Source of the DNA: Psylliodes chrysocephalus
Lineage: Eukaryota > Arthropoda > Insecta > Coleoptera > Chrysomelidae
Length of the DNA: 64,000 bases
Direction of reading: 5' to 3'
Assembly: GCA_927349885.1 (NCBI GenBank)
Contig: OV651829.1
Span: 20,053,843-20,117,842, forward strand
Part shown: positions 12,380 to 25,225 of the stretch, in pieces
Layout of the letters: each line of letters starts with the position of its first letter
Numbering within the stretch: position 1 is the stretch's first letter
Program-made: the position numbers and the translations under genes
The notes under the pieces: generated by a model
The model's database searches: none
What the model saw: only the letters and a program-made list of their open reading frames with translations
What the model was told of the DNA's origin: nothing

Positions 12380-13440
12380 CTGCTACTTTAAAAATATAAT
12401 TTTGAAACAAAATATATTTTATTTTCATCAACTTTCCCCCATTTAAATTATTAGCAATATTTGTCCAATCTTTACTTAAATGTCCACACCAGCACTCTAC
12501 TGTCCAGAGTGAACTACACGTTTTCTATTTAAAAAAAAATTGGTGTTCAAGATCCTATTGAAGAAAAAGTTGGTTACAAAAGTTTTCAATTTAATAATGA
12601 AGGCCGATAGATGTCATATTTTAAGATTTGAAAGACGAAAATGTATAGTAATGCTAAATGTACAACAAACGAGGATGACTATCTTTAATTACCTTCTAAA
12701 AATACCTAATGAATAAAGCCTTTTTATTGGAATTAACGACATGTCATATTTTAGGTTGAGATACAGACGATGTTAGTAATATAAAAATATATTCGAGAAA
12801 CTAAATAATAAAATGTAGATAATTACGGAAAAAGTGAGTAAAAACGTTTTTAATAGTGACGGATGACAGATGTCATATTTTTAGGACAGAAATGTATAGA
12901 AATATTAAATATACGAGGATGACTATCAATAATTAGACATTCCAAATTGAATGGCTACCAGTGGGTTTTGACGGGTTATGATATGGCAAAATTATGGCAA
13001 CCCTGTAGGCCTGGTGATTTGACAAGGTTAATGAAATAGATAGTTACATAGATTGATCATCCATATTTTTCAAAATAAACGTAAGCTTATGCCTTGAAGT
13101 AAAAATTTAGGCAATTATTTTTTTTTAAATATCTAAAGGGTAAACATTGGTTTTAAAACACATTTTTGCTAAATCGATTGAAATTAATAAATATTTTCCA
13201 GGCAATATGGCCGCTCGTAAACGACCAGCTTTGAGCAATCTATATAACTATATATGTATCATGGACCTCCGAGCAATTACTACTAGAGGGAGTCTTCCCC
13301 CCTTCCCCGCACTAAATTTTGTTAGCAACATCTACTCACCCCGAGGGGGAAAATACCTCTTCTGTAATTGGCTTATTCAATCAGCGTTGCCAAGTTTGAC
13401 AGAGCCAGTTCTGACACTTTCTGACACATGTCAATTTCTA
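12380..13440. repeat. 3' flank of the Rep-like repeat family
   Basis: Shares blocks with the reverse complement of 17640-18120: GTGAACTACACGTTTT, GGCTACCAGTGGGT, ATATGGCAA and CCGAGCAATTACTA-type words occur in the same order. The frame 13147-13446 falls in this repeat and is not called as a gene. Confidence 0.6.
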
Positions 13441-13993
13441 ATTTGAATTTTACGGAAAATATTATTTATAACGTTGTAAGAGTTGTAAATATATATTTAA
13501 GATTTATTATCTCTAATAATATGGTAAAAACATGCTTTATGTGTAAAAGGCCTGTTGAAAATGCTTCTTCAAGATAATATAAGTAATAGTTTATTCATCA
13601 AAAAAATATATAGTCATAAAAATACAAATGGTAGCTTAAAAATTAAAAGTAATTGAATGAATAAAGGTACACTCGATAAGTGAGTACTCACTTGTTTCGA
13701 TTATAATACATGAAACTTAAAAAAAAGTACAATAAATTATTATTTAAAAACATTAATGTTGTAAAGATAAAAAAACACAAGACTAAAATATACAAATAAC
13801 TAAAACTAAATTAACTAAAATTAGAATAAATAAAATAGGATAAATATATAAGAGAAATTTAATTGATCCATTTTTATAATTAGAAGATTAAAGTGAATTT
13901 AAGGGAAAACGTGACAACCAAAATCTATATTATTGAGTGTTAAAAAAACAATTAATTCAAAAAACTAAAGCTGAGACTAGAAACAGACGCAAG

Positions 13994-14557
13994 TTAAGTA
14001 TTTCTACATTCTATTATATCTTTAAATTTTTGTAGTGGATTTTCTAAAATAAATTTTTTAAGGCTTTTTTTCATTTTAATTTTACATTTAATTGTTTTTA
14101 TTGATTCTGGTAGTTCATTATGTATCTTAGGAGCAAGATAGGTATAAGATCGTTGACTAAGTGATTTACTTACTTGTGGCACGATATGGAGATTTCTATT
14201 GCGAGTTTGATAGGAGTGAGAAGGTAAGTTAGCATGTTTAGTATTAAGTTGATATTTTTGAGCCATGCAGTAGAAGTATATTTGCCTTAGATCCATGATT
14301 TGACTTTCGGCATATAATAGGTCACTTGAGTATCGATATTCTTTCGACAACATAAGTTTTAAAAATCTATTTTGTATTATCTCAAGCGTTTGGATATGGC
14401 ACCTTAGTGCGCTTCCCCAAGCTAGAATACCATATCTAAGATGGCTTTCGACTAAGGCATAATACAAAGTTGTTAAACAGCTAACTGAAAGATATCTTTT
14501 CAGAAAATTAAGTAAGTACAGACACAACCTAATTATCAGAGGCGGTGCAATAGGCAA
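13994..14557 (-). pseudogene. CR1-like LINE, C-terminal ORF2 fragment
   Basis: 187 open codons resemble the thumb and post-RT region of the LINE at 38736-40766 in this same window: LTTLYYALVESHLRYGILAW corresponds to its IIYYSLFQSRLQYAIICWGG, and RSYTYLAPKIHNELPESIK to its RFYLYLNGKIFNFLP. The catalytic core is absent, so this is a 5'-truncated insertion. Its 3' end would lie near 13600-13650, where the sequence becomes A/T-rich. Confidence 0.75.
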
Positions 14558-14679
14558 TCACCTTTAATTTGCAATTAAACTTTCTTATTTTCTTATCGAA
14601 AAATTAAAATTAAGAGCAAGTAAACTCCAGCTAAATTCGTCTTCATCCGTCTCATAATGATTATAGTAAAGGTTAATTA

Positions 14680-17100
14680 CTTATTATTATTTTAATATCA
14701 CATCTTTGTAAAGTTTATTGTTATTTTTTTCAGGTTTCCTTTTCTTGATATGAGAAAGAAATACATGGTTCCAAAATATAGGAATTCAACAAGTGACCAC
14801 CTGAATAACTTTTTATGCTAATGAACATTTTTATTACAGACCCCAGGGGAGGAAAATATTAAAGAAAAAAGCAATTTCGACGAAAGAAGTATAATAATCA
14901 ATCCTGTCACTACTTCTACACTATATTCATCTGCTACTAAAATACTAAAACAGCAAGTAAGTAGAGAAACTTAAGTTTCTTTCAAAAATAATGTTTAAGG
15001 AAAAAGGCATAGCCATTTTTTTGTTGACACTTTTTTTTAACTAATCCAAAATACTAATTTTGTGTATTGTTTAAATTTTAATTTTTTGTACTTAATTTGT
15101 TTTAAGTTTAAACAAAATGAACTTCTAAGATAAGCATGGAATATCCCAAAAGAGCTAAGGAAGGTTTTTAAATTCTTAAGAAAACTATTCAGAGCCAGAA
15201 ACATAAAATAGTCTTCCTGTCCAAAATATAAATAGGTATAAATATTTAGATAGTATGAGTGATTTTTTATTCTATAAATAGAACATAATTTGCTTCTAAA
15301 TCACTACCTAATGAACTATATTATATAGTACGAAACTAAACAAGAATATCACATTATTCATGTTTTTTTTAATTTCCTTAAAAAACGTCCCAAACAAATG
15401 TGAATATTTATTATTGGAGTTTACATCGTTATGCTAAAACAATACTAGAACAACTTAAATAATGTGGATTTAGACTATTTTGAGTTTTGCAGATCATTAT
15501 AATCTAAAAAAATGTTTGTCTGGTGCTATAGTCAGCTATAAAAACATTCATTTATTTAAACACAGTTGTAATATACATTTTATTTAGTTTTTAAGTTAAA
15601 ACCTATTAGGACATCCTAAAATAACTTTTTTCGTTTGATGTGAGATTAATTATTCTACATTTTTGTTGGTGAAATAGGATATATTAAATGTCTTACTGTT
15701 TTCTCTGATTATCTAAAAAGTTAGAACAATATACAAAGACTGTAATAACAAAAAAGAGATATACCTTTACTTAAACATACAATTAGTCAGTTCAATTTTA
15801 CGATAATTTAAAGCAGAAATCCAGAAAACTTTAAAAATGTGTTTAAATGTGTTTTTACTGTAACAGGGACATAATTATTAAAAAACTTGGCACATTAACA
15901 TTGACGATAGGTTTTTATAATATTATACAAATCACAACGAACTACACAAAATGACATTATTAATAATTTAGCAATAAAAAAGTTAAGTACAATGATGACA
16001 TTAAAAGTTGAGTTTCTCGAAATACTTTTTTTAAATTGTCTCAGTACCTACCTAGTATTTTTCTAGCATAATGATATTATATGAATGTACATTGTGTGAT
16101 ATCATATATTTTAGGAATTAAATGATATATTTTTTTTGCAGGTTTCTGTTAACAACGATTCCAAGAACTTTTGAAAATATTATTAAAACGTCCTTTGCAA
16201 ATATAATTCTCAATTAAGAGCTTTTGATCTAACATTAAATTTTTATTCTTCATAAGGTTACGCTTCCTAAGAAGAAAGTTTAACAAGACTTACCAGACCC
16301 AAAATATCAAAATTTTACCAACCACTTGATGGTTCTACTGGTTTCCATAGGAAAATTCTCCTCGAAACTACTAAAAGAAAAGTGACAGAAGCAACCGAAG
16401 AAGGCAAAAAAGTCTTTTGCAAAACCAAAACTAGAAATTTGTTTAAGAATCTAATTATTGTTTATTATTATTATTACCATTAATAATTTTTGATAACGAT
16501 TTAAGATTATGAAGTTCTATAATGTATTTTACTCTTTGATAACCTATGTTTAAATTGTTATTAGGACCAAAATAAATTATAATTTTCATTTCAACTACAA
16601 AAAGCCTCATAATATTAAAAAGGGGAAAACGTTAGATTAGTTATGTTCAGGAATAAACTCTTTAAACATTTATCTACTTAAAATGTGTTACTTTTAGAAG
16701 GTATGTTATTAACTTTCTATTTGTACTTGTATTAATTTATTTCATTTTATTATCTGTTGTATTTTCAAATTGATTTTGATATTAATTTTATCTATTTATA
16801 TATTTTTTATATTCACATATGTTTTTTTCATTAAAACAAACGTTTATTAGCTTATTAAATATAATGAATTCATGTTGTTTTATTATATATGCTTGTATGA
16901 ATGATTACTTTTATTTCGTTTTAAAAATGAATTTCGAAGATAAAGCCGAAACGGTGAATGAAAATAAAAAATTAGACGAAAGTGATGATATTTACTGGAG
17001 CTTTCATCTACACGCTCCTTTTTCTAGCCATCTACACCTGAGCCAGCAAGATTCGTCTTCCCTCCATCCTTACATTCTCTAGATTTACAGAGAAAACGCC
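14680..17100. other. AT-rich stretch with scattered exon-like pieces
   Basis: No gene is called. After TTTTTCAG, 14753-14820 reads FPFLDMRKKYMVPKYRNST. After TTACAG, 14840-14960 reads TPGEENIKEKSNFDERSI and onward. Near 16270-16490 an open stretch reads ISKFYQPLDGSTGFHRKIL. With MVKTCFMCKRPVENASS at 13521-13571 these could be remains of a THAP-like gene broken by the LINE, but this is speculative. Confidence 0.2.
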
Positions 17101-17480
17101 GTCCTCTTTAACATATCCAGACCTTCTTTGATGGGGACTATACCACAACATTATCAGCTTTATTTGTTATCCCGAGTAATTTAAATGCATTCGTAATTGC
17201 TCATTCTCGCCTCTTCTCTTGTAGATTCCGTACTCAGTTTTCTTATTTTTAGTAACGTTTGCACTGCTCTTTTATTTTCACAGCTTTAATTCTATAATGC
17301 TGTAACGCTACAATATGGATCCATTTTTGTGGTTTATACTATTTAATGTTACTCGTAAGTGACCAACCTATTATAATATTTAAAGATTATTACAGGCCTG
17401 AAGATGTTCCTGTAAGGCCGAAACTAGTCGCTCCTGTATTTATTTATAATAAAATTGATTTAAAGGTTTTATTCTTCAAT
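17100..17480 (+). repeat. Probable retroelement 3' end
   Basis: Ends with GGCCTGAAGATGTTCC, then AAGGCCGAAACTAGTCGC and an A/T-rich tail. This CTGAAGATG...CGAAAC wording recurs at the 3' ends of insect retroelements. No coding core was recognised. Confidence 0.35.
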
Positions 17481-18146
17481 TGAAAAAATTATACCTTCAA
17501 AGTGATTTTGTTTAATTTACTGCATTAGACACATATAAGACGGTATTCATTTTAAAAATAGCAAAATTAGCAAATTTTTTAGTTTTTTTTTTACAAATAA
17601 AACGTTTGGACAATGTGTTTTTATAGATAAATAATACGCCACTGAACAAGAAGGATGTTTACCTTCCCCCTTGTGCCCGCTTCCTCACTTCCTCTACAGA
17701 TGTTGCTAACACAACAATCGCCTACAAACTCGTTTTCACGCTCCCTCTATTAGTAATTGCTCGGAGTCATGGACCCTGTTAATGACAACAGGGTTGCCAT
17801 ATCTAAACTGTCATTACCCACTGGTAGCCATTTGGACAGGTCGTTGGAATGCCTAATTGCTATCTAATTAAGAAATACTTTTGGTATAGGATCTTGGATA
17901 CCAATGCTTTTTAATTTAAAAACGTGTAGTTCACTCTGGACAGTAGAGTGCTGGTGTGGATTGTGGATATTCAAGTAAAGATTGGATAAATATTGCTAAT
18001 AATTTAAATGGGGGAAGATTATTTGAAATAGGGTAAAGTCAACTTTGAACAATTAAACTAAAATATATTTTGTTTCAAAATTATATTTTTAAAGTAACAG
18101 TATTAGGTACTTACAGTAACTTAATCAGTTTCAAAATTGTATCTAT

Positions 18147-18912
18147 TTAAATATCAGATTTTTTATTTAGGCCCATTTTCAGTAAACTTGTGATTAGTTT
18201 CTTTTTCTTAATTTGTTTTTCTTTGTAATTATTCCTAATTTCCATTCGCCGTTCTGTTTTGTAAAATTGTCTTCTTTTCTTGTTAGCTTCTTTCCTCCGC
18301 CTTATTCCTTCGGCACCTCTATCACATCTACATGTGGATTTATCATGAAGTTCTTCTTCCAAGTCTCTAACACCTTTAGATGCTAATTCTGAAATTTCTC
18401 TGCGTACTAAGCAGCACTTTTTTTCTCGGGAATGTAAACAATATTGTTTAAATACTTTTTTATCGTAAAGAGATTGAGGAGTACCTCTAAGACCACCTCC
18501 ATTTCTCCTAAGCGGCTTTTGTCCATCAGCACAGGTGATGTATCTGAGGACACCAACAGCATGGTCCAAGCAAATTATTTTCTTAAAAGTTGTTATTGAA
18601 TGGAGTCGTGTACCAGTGCGCTGTAGTTTTTCTTGTAGGCTAACTATTGTAAATCCATTAGTAAAATGTATTAAAGCGTGAAGATGTTCATGTGCTGTAC
18701 TACCATTTTCTACTATTAGATGACATCGACAAATAGAATACATTTAATATTTGTTGCACAAGCAAGTAAATTAAAGTCTTTTTCATTTAATAATAAGTGA
18801 AAACATTCTTTAGACCATTCTTTGTAATCTTGTTCTATTTCCTGTGGTGACAAGCGTTAATTTCATTTAGATTCAAGAGAGTCAAATAATCTGTTTTTGG
18901 CAGTGAAGACAT
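18147..18912 (-). pseudogene. Rep-like (HUH-motif) gene copy B, most complete
   Basis: The ATG at 18910-18912 (MSSLPKTDYLTLLNLNEI) starts the gene. Two single-base deletions relative to copy A (in the INAL codons and in IKWYS) separate it from the long open frame 18147-18743. That frame encodes CRCHLIVENGS, the HUH-type EHLHALIHF, TFKKIICLDHAVGVLRYITC, LRGTPQSLYDKK and a highly basic C-terminus (RRRKEANKKRRQFYKTERRM, KKKKLITSLLKMGLNKK). A premature stop removes about ten final residues seen in copies A and C. Such a protein could nick single-stranded DNA if the HUH reading is right, but no helicase motif is visible, so it would depend on others. What is seen: repeated copies, conserved HLH and Tyr. 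What is inferred: Rep-like function. Confidence 0.55.
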
Positions 18913-19571
18913 TTTTTTTGTTATATTTAGAGAAGCTACTCTTATAAATTGTCTCAGTAGAGTGGAAGACACAGACCATACCCTTTAAAGATGGACCACT
19001 CAACACTGAAAAATTTTACTCATCTTTAAGCGCCATCCGTAGCGGTTGCAAATAGTTGAGTTAAAAAAAAAGAAGATAACTAATAATTGAAAATTTGTTC
19101 AAGATTTATTATATAGATGGCGGTAGGGGTCAATGAGCGCGGGTTTTTCAAACTCTGCCTTTCTAATAAACCACTACTAAGTTTTCAAAATTATAATTTT
19201 TCATCCTTTTTTACTTAAAATGATTCAAACATTTTATTCTTCACTCAACATACTTAGATGGATATAATCCATTGGGTTATGTTCTGTGATAGATAAAATT
19301 TGAAATATTTTAAGTTAAAAAGAAAACGAAATATAATTTTGGATTTGTGGAACAAAAAATACATCTTATTATGAAGTAAAACACGATTATAACCATATAT
19401 TTTTTATTATTAAAATTAAAATTGCACGAATTCTTATTACAGTACACAATAATAAAGAAATATGAATAAACTATTACGAAGTTCACCCATGGTTGTATCC
19501 ACTAGAAGTTGTAACGAAAGTTCCTGGGGAAAGTTGGCTCTGGCTGCTGTTGGGTGTACTTGTCACTTCCT

Positions 19572-19879
19572 ATTAGGCATTCCAAACAAATGAATTACCA
19601 GTGAGCAGGTTTGGTATATCTAAGGGTGGCGACATACGGTGTATTCTATCTACATTACGTAAAATCATGAATAATGGATTACATTTAAATATTTTATGTC
19701 AAACACAATAAAAATACTATTTAAAAAACTCACCATTACATTTCTTCATAAATTGGCAGGTTTGGCCACTACTACTTCGAATAAAAATAGCGTCCAAGTT
19801 GCAAGACTATGTCGCTACCCCCTTAGATATACAAGAATTTCCCACTGGCACTGTTTGACAGGTCGTTGGAATACCTAAT
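19572..19879. mobile_element. Short inverted-repeat element (MITE)
   Basis: About 308 bp with imperfect ~75-bp terminal inverted repeats: ATTAGGCATTCC ... TATATCTAAGGGTGGCGACAT on the left and ATGTCGCTACCCCCTTAGAT ... GGAATACCTAAT on the right. The same terminal words occur at 17785-17862 and 12925-13005 flanking Rep-like copies, so it may be a deletion derivative of that family. Confidence 0.6.
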
Positions 19880-19899
19880 TGCAGTGTTTGCTAATTCGT

Positions 19900-22540
19900 T
19901 TTCATGTAAAAAATGAAGAATAGTATCAGTTAAAAAATATAAAGTTCAATTTAATTATTTTTATTTTGAGTCAATTCAGCTGAGCTATTAATTTATTAGC
20001 TAGTGAGAATGAGTCGGCATTTCTTAAAAATATATCGTAGAAGATTTTTCAATAAAATGAAGGAATTTGAATTTAGTAAGAATGCAACTTTTATTAATTG
20101 GAATCAATAAATTGTGAAGATACCTAGGTGAGGTAGGTCATAGTATATGGAGCAAAAAATAATAAGAGTCGCACAATATAAAATATACAATTATTGGTAT
20201 GTTTGAAAAGTACCTCATTAGGAATTCCGAAAAAAAATGTATATAGGTATTGAAAGGGATCGTATTTAATTCCGTCCCCGTTGAATGACAATATAAAGCG
20301 TTCACCTATTCTATCGCTTTTGACCGCGGTAAATTCCAGGAACCAAAGTCGTGGATGCGCTGGAACAGTAGCAGAGAATCATCGTCATAGGAACGGTAAT
20401 TATTTATTGAATGTCAGGGATTGAACGTGGAGAGAATGGAATGTCCGTCATTGTTAAAAAGGTGTAGGTTTTTATTAGTTTTATTTGTGATAAAAATGTA
20501 AGTGCCTTCTTTAAATCAATTATTATGTTTCAATTTATTTAGATTTGAATTTCACTGTTATAAGTTATTTCATGCTTTTTCTTGACAGCATTTTTTTGTA
20601 TCTGTCATAAAAAATTGCTTGCATTCCAATAACGAGTTTATTTGATTTTATGACTTATTTTACTGTCTAAATCAGTGAAAAATAGCATCCTTTTAATATT
20701 TTAATTTAAATATTTTTGAAGTTTATTGATATTTTGTAGTTATACCAAGGAAAATTTGCTATAATTTTCGGCAAGGGAGAAGTAATATTATATTAGTAAA
20801 TTATGTGTTTTTCTAACATCAGATATTCACAGCATTGGCAGATTTAAATTAAAAGTATGAAATGCCTTGTTGATTGATACTAACATTTTCGCCCGTGGCT
20901 GGGACAACATCGGGATAGGTGTCTCGGTAACTTACCCTATTTTGTCACCAGAATATTCAACTCTAGGTGGGTAGTAAAGCTGTAGAGCTTCCCCATTACC
21001 TTGTCCCCATTAACCCTTCTTCAGTTTTGCATCGAGTGTGTTTGAACCTAGTAATGCTCAATGTTTGTTATCTGATGAGTTATTGTTCTTAAAATATTTA
21101 TTTTATTTTTGCCTTGCAGTATTAAATATTATTTTTTATAAAATGTATTGAATATTATTTCATATATTTTCCGGTGTTTAACTCAAATTGAATATTATTT
21201 CATATATTTTTCTGTCTTTAACTAAAACATCAAGTAATTAAATGTTTTTTTATATATATACTTAATTTGTCATTTGTTTCCAAATTGACGTTTGATTGGT
21301 TTTATTGTATTTATTATAACTTTGGGGTTTTCTTGCTGGTTCTTTCCCCTCATATGATAAACTAATTATTTTTTATTGCACCGAACCAGACCTATATTTA
21401 ATCTTTATAAATATATTTTATATACTTATAAATTTTTACTTTCTGATTCTGTCATCTATAATATTTTCAATAAAGATTAGATATAAATCAATAGTTATTT
21501 TCTTTTAACCTTAACCACTCCCTCAATAACACGTAAGTAGCCAATAGATAACGAATCTTTCAGTCTGTCACTCGTGGTGTCCTAATCACTTCATAGTCGA
21601 TCATGCCGCCACTTTATTTATCATACTTTTATATAAGAGAGAGAGAGAGAGAGAGATATTAGTTAAGTTGTCTCTCTTTATTTCAGTTGGTTACACTGTA
21701 ATAATTGGCATTATTATTTTTAAAATACAAAGAATTTAACAAAAATCCCAAAAATATCTAATATTTTTAATACCTATTAAATTAACACAACATATTTATT
21801 AAAACCAAACAATTAGAAATAGTTCATTGCACTAGTAAATTTAAGGACAAATCGTGCAAATAATCATTAAAAATAAATAAGTCGTTTCTTGTAAAATAAT
21901 CACGTTAAGGTTGATATAAATAGAGAGTCAATCGTTGACACGAGGACTCAAGGGGCGGCCGTTGGGCCAAACCTATGCCCCAAAACGTAACTTAGTAATT
22001 ATTAGTATTTATTATATATAGTAAAGTGTGTGTGTAGTGTTTTAGTTTCAAAGGTAATATCTATTTTATTTTAACATGTTTAAATCTCTTGTTTGGGTTA
22101 TGTATTTTAAAATAGTTCGTTAGTCTTCTTCAAATGCCAATTCTTTCATTTTCGTCCCAAGTTTACTTATTAAATGTTTATCAGTTTAAGGGTTTTATCA
22201 TATAAAGAGTTTTTTTATATTAAAATGTTTTTGTGATGTAAAAGGTTTCATTATATCAAAGTTTCATCATAGATTACATTATATTAGCATGGTTTATCAT
22301 AATAAAGATTTACAGTTGTGGCTAGTAACTTTTGCTATGTCTTATTTCAAAAATAGAGATTGTTTTGATTTATTGAAATTGTTAATCATTTTTTTACTTA
22401 TATTTAAATATACATGTTATTGTTCATTAACCTATTTTATTCTCACCTCTTTCCAAAAACCAGTAAGAAATATTCCGAGCATGTTAAGCCTCGGCGTTCC
22501 TACCCTTAAGGACTTGAGAGTCTTAAGTCAGTTGCCAAAA
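19900..22540. other. Gene-free stretch
   Basis: AT-rich sequence with a GC-richer patch at 20890-21040 and an AG microsatellite at 21632-21654. No coding region recognised. Confidence 0.45.
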
Positions 22541-22548
22541 CCGCTCGA

Positions 22549-22730
22549 CATATGCTATTAAGGGATGTTTTTTTTTGTATTTTTATTATTTTCTTTTATT
22601 ATTTTATTTTGCCACTGGCGAATGGATGTTCCTTCAGGACTCCAGGACCCTAGGACTGGTGACAAGCGCTGCCTTTATCCCTTAATAGTATATTAACAAC
22701 AGTAGCTAAAGACCTATGATAGGTCTTTAG
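22549..22730. repeat. Inverted repeats and a perfect hairpin
   Basis: GCTATTAAGGGAT near 22552 is inverted as ATCCCTTAATAGT near 22677. Just after it, CTAAAGACCTA (22706-22716) pairs perfectly with TAGGTCTTTAG (22720-22730) across a 3-base loop. Confidence 0.6.
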
Positions 22731-22983
22731 GCTAACTGGTTGTTACAACACTACAGTATCTAATATAAAGTATTCATTACATATTGTATAATTTTAAAAA
22801 AATACTAATAACACTATTTATTTCAATCTTCTTAATATTCACATATTTTATCTAGTTACTGAAATTGTATAGAAAATGATAAAAGTTAGGTTAAGATTTT
22901 TAATTTTTCCTAGAAAACATTAGGTTACCCGCATCATTTTGGAAATTTATTTCACAAATTGGGTACTTTTAAGTAATAATATA

Positions 22984-24346
22984 CACGGAAAAAAAATTGT
23001 AGAACAAATTTCTACAATTATAGATTTTTTCTCTACAATAAATAGTACATATAGGGACAGGGACAATTTGTAGTAAAAATTTCCAAATATTTGTGTAGAA
23101 TGTATTGTAGAGTTATTATCTACAATATTTAGTAAAAATATCCAAATGCATCATAAGAATTGTTCTACAAATTGTTATAATTTTTGCTATTCATTGTATG
23201 AATTTATATTAAAAATGTATTGCGTTTTATGAAAATAAATACGAAAATTTTACACAATAAATAGTAAAAATTCATACAACTTGTAGTAATTTTTAATAAA
23301 ACTTGTAGTAGTATTCCATGATTATTATAATTATAACCTAGAAAAAAATGTTCCTTAATAAAATATTCAATTTATTGTTTTAATATAACAGATACAAAGT
23401 CTAAATTACATTATGTAATAAATAACAGTAATAATAGCACCCTCAGTCTCAGTTGGCTTTTCTGAAAAATATGAAATAAAAATTAATAACAATTGAACTG
23501 TTCATACCCTTAAAACGGGGATATTTATCACCTTTACACTGATTTGGATATTAAATGACTAAGTCAGATAACTAACAAAAATGAGAAAGTAGGTATGTCA
23601 CAAATAAGACAAAAAAACATCATTGAATTTGGCACAAAATTCGATCGTTGGGCACAACATTCGATCGTTGGCCACAACTATTTTTTTAAAAATAATCTAC
23701 TAAGGTTATTTAAATTAGTTATCTAAAGGTAAATTATTCAGAAACAATAATAAATGTACTTAACACCAATAGAATTTATTATTAAAATTTTCTCAAACGC
23801 ATCGGTGCTTATAATATAATAATATGTTATAGGTACGCGTATATGTACCATGCTTTGTTATGTGAACATGGCGAACGGCTACTGCTGTCTGGCCATTTAT
23901 GATCGACGTTAGAAAACGTTGGCCAATAGCAGAATCCTGTTTTGTTCACATGACTTAGAATTTCTACAATATTATAGAATATTTTTGAACAAAATTGAAT
24001 ATTTTTGATAAGAAGGGATGTAAATTATAACTATTTTTTGTAGAGAAAATTACTATATTTTGTAGAGATAATTATTAATATTTGTACAAATTTTTTCAGA
24101 AGTTAGTAGTAGTAATTACGATAATTGTAATAAATTTCTACTTCTACAAACAATAGTAAAATATACTAAACATTGTGGAATTATTTTCTATTGTTGTAGC
24201 ATTTTATTCGACAATTCAATTGCTACAATAATGAATAGTTTTTAACTATAAATTGTAGTAAAATTTTCTACAAATTGTTAAGTATTTTTCTACAAGTCTA
24301 CTACTACAACATTGTAGTAAAATTTTCTAGTCACATTTTTTCCGTG
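22984..24346. mobile_element. 1.36-kb TA-flanked MITE rich in CTACAA/TTGTAG
   Basis: Terminal inverted repeats CACGGAAAAAA / TTTTTTCCGTG are flanked by TA on both sides (22982-22983 and 24347-24348), as for Tc1/mariner-type insertions. Both ends are packed with TTGTAG and CTACAA words in both orientations. No ORF of note is inside. A partial direct duplication (CACAAMATTCGATCGTTGG) lies near 23634-23677. Confidence 0.75.
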
Positions 24347-24594
24347 TATGCTGTTAAAATTTGGCAAAGTATTCAAGAATAAAATACAAAAAGAAGTTTT
24401 TACTTATAAAGAAATAAAATTGTAAATGTATTCCTTACCTGCGACTAACTTTATCCTGACAATCTGGATCAGCACAAGGACGAATTCGCACCATAATTAT
24501 ATATGTTTGAAGCTTCAAAAATTCTCTTCGAAAAACTAACCTAATAAAACAAATCAACCATTACCATTATTATGTGTTTTTTTTCTATGTTAAT

Positions 24595-24825
24595 GGGTCC
24601 TATGATTGAACGTTTACGTTATCCGTAACGTACATGTTAGGCCGAATTTTAAAAGTAACGAGGCAAGTTCGTATGATGGAAACCTATTAAATTAGAACAT
24701 AACAGGCGGAAAATAACAGTAATGTGTTATAAAAGACTTTACATCATACGAATTTGTCTCATTGCTGTTAAAACTCGGCCTAACATGTATGTTACGGATA
24801 ACGTAAACGTTCAATCATAGGACCC
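24595..24825. mobile_element. 231-bp MITE with ~85-bp terminal inverted repeats
   Basis: Starts GGGTCCTATGATTGAACG and ends with its inverse. Arms match nearly perfectly for about 85 bp around a ~65-bp centre. AAT directly flanks both ends (24592-24594 and 24826-24828), a likely 3-bp target-site duplication. Confidence 0.8.
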
Positions 24826-25225
24826 AATAGCTGTTGAAAGTTTTAAATAACAACTTGCGTACACTTGCGTTACTCTGAACCTGCTCTGAATACACTCTGA
24901 ATCTGCTCGACGAATGCAACGAGCAAACTTTGTGTAAAGTAGCGCCATCTATGAGTGATGCACAGTACTACAACACGAGTAAGCATTTCCCTATTAAAGA
25001 TCCCCTAGCCTGGTGGAAGAGTCTTTAATGTCTCAATACCTTAAACAAATAATTCATTACTCCCACCACCAAGATTTTTGCGCATGCGCAGTAGTACAAA
25101 CGAACGTAATGTAAGCGTCGTTGCGACATGCGATTACGTGAATGAAGGTTAGGTTAGGAGTGCGTACGAAAAGTTCTCCTTGTTTCATCGTTTTCTTATT
25201 TTTCATCTTTTCTCGGTAGATTGCT

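Noticed and set aside
17387..17430. CTGAAGATG...GGCCGAAAC as a hammerhead ribozyme core
   Set aside because: CUGANGA and GAAA are present, but the intervening stem II does not pair properly and no stem I/III was found.
21632..21654. GA run as a regulatory GAGA element
   Set aside because: Plain microsatellite without gene context.
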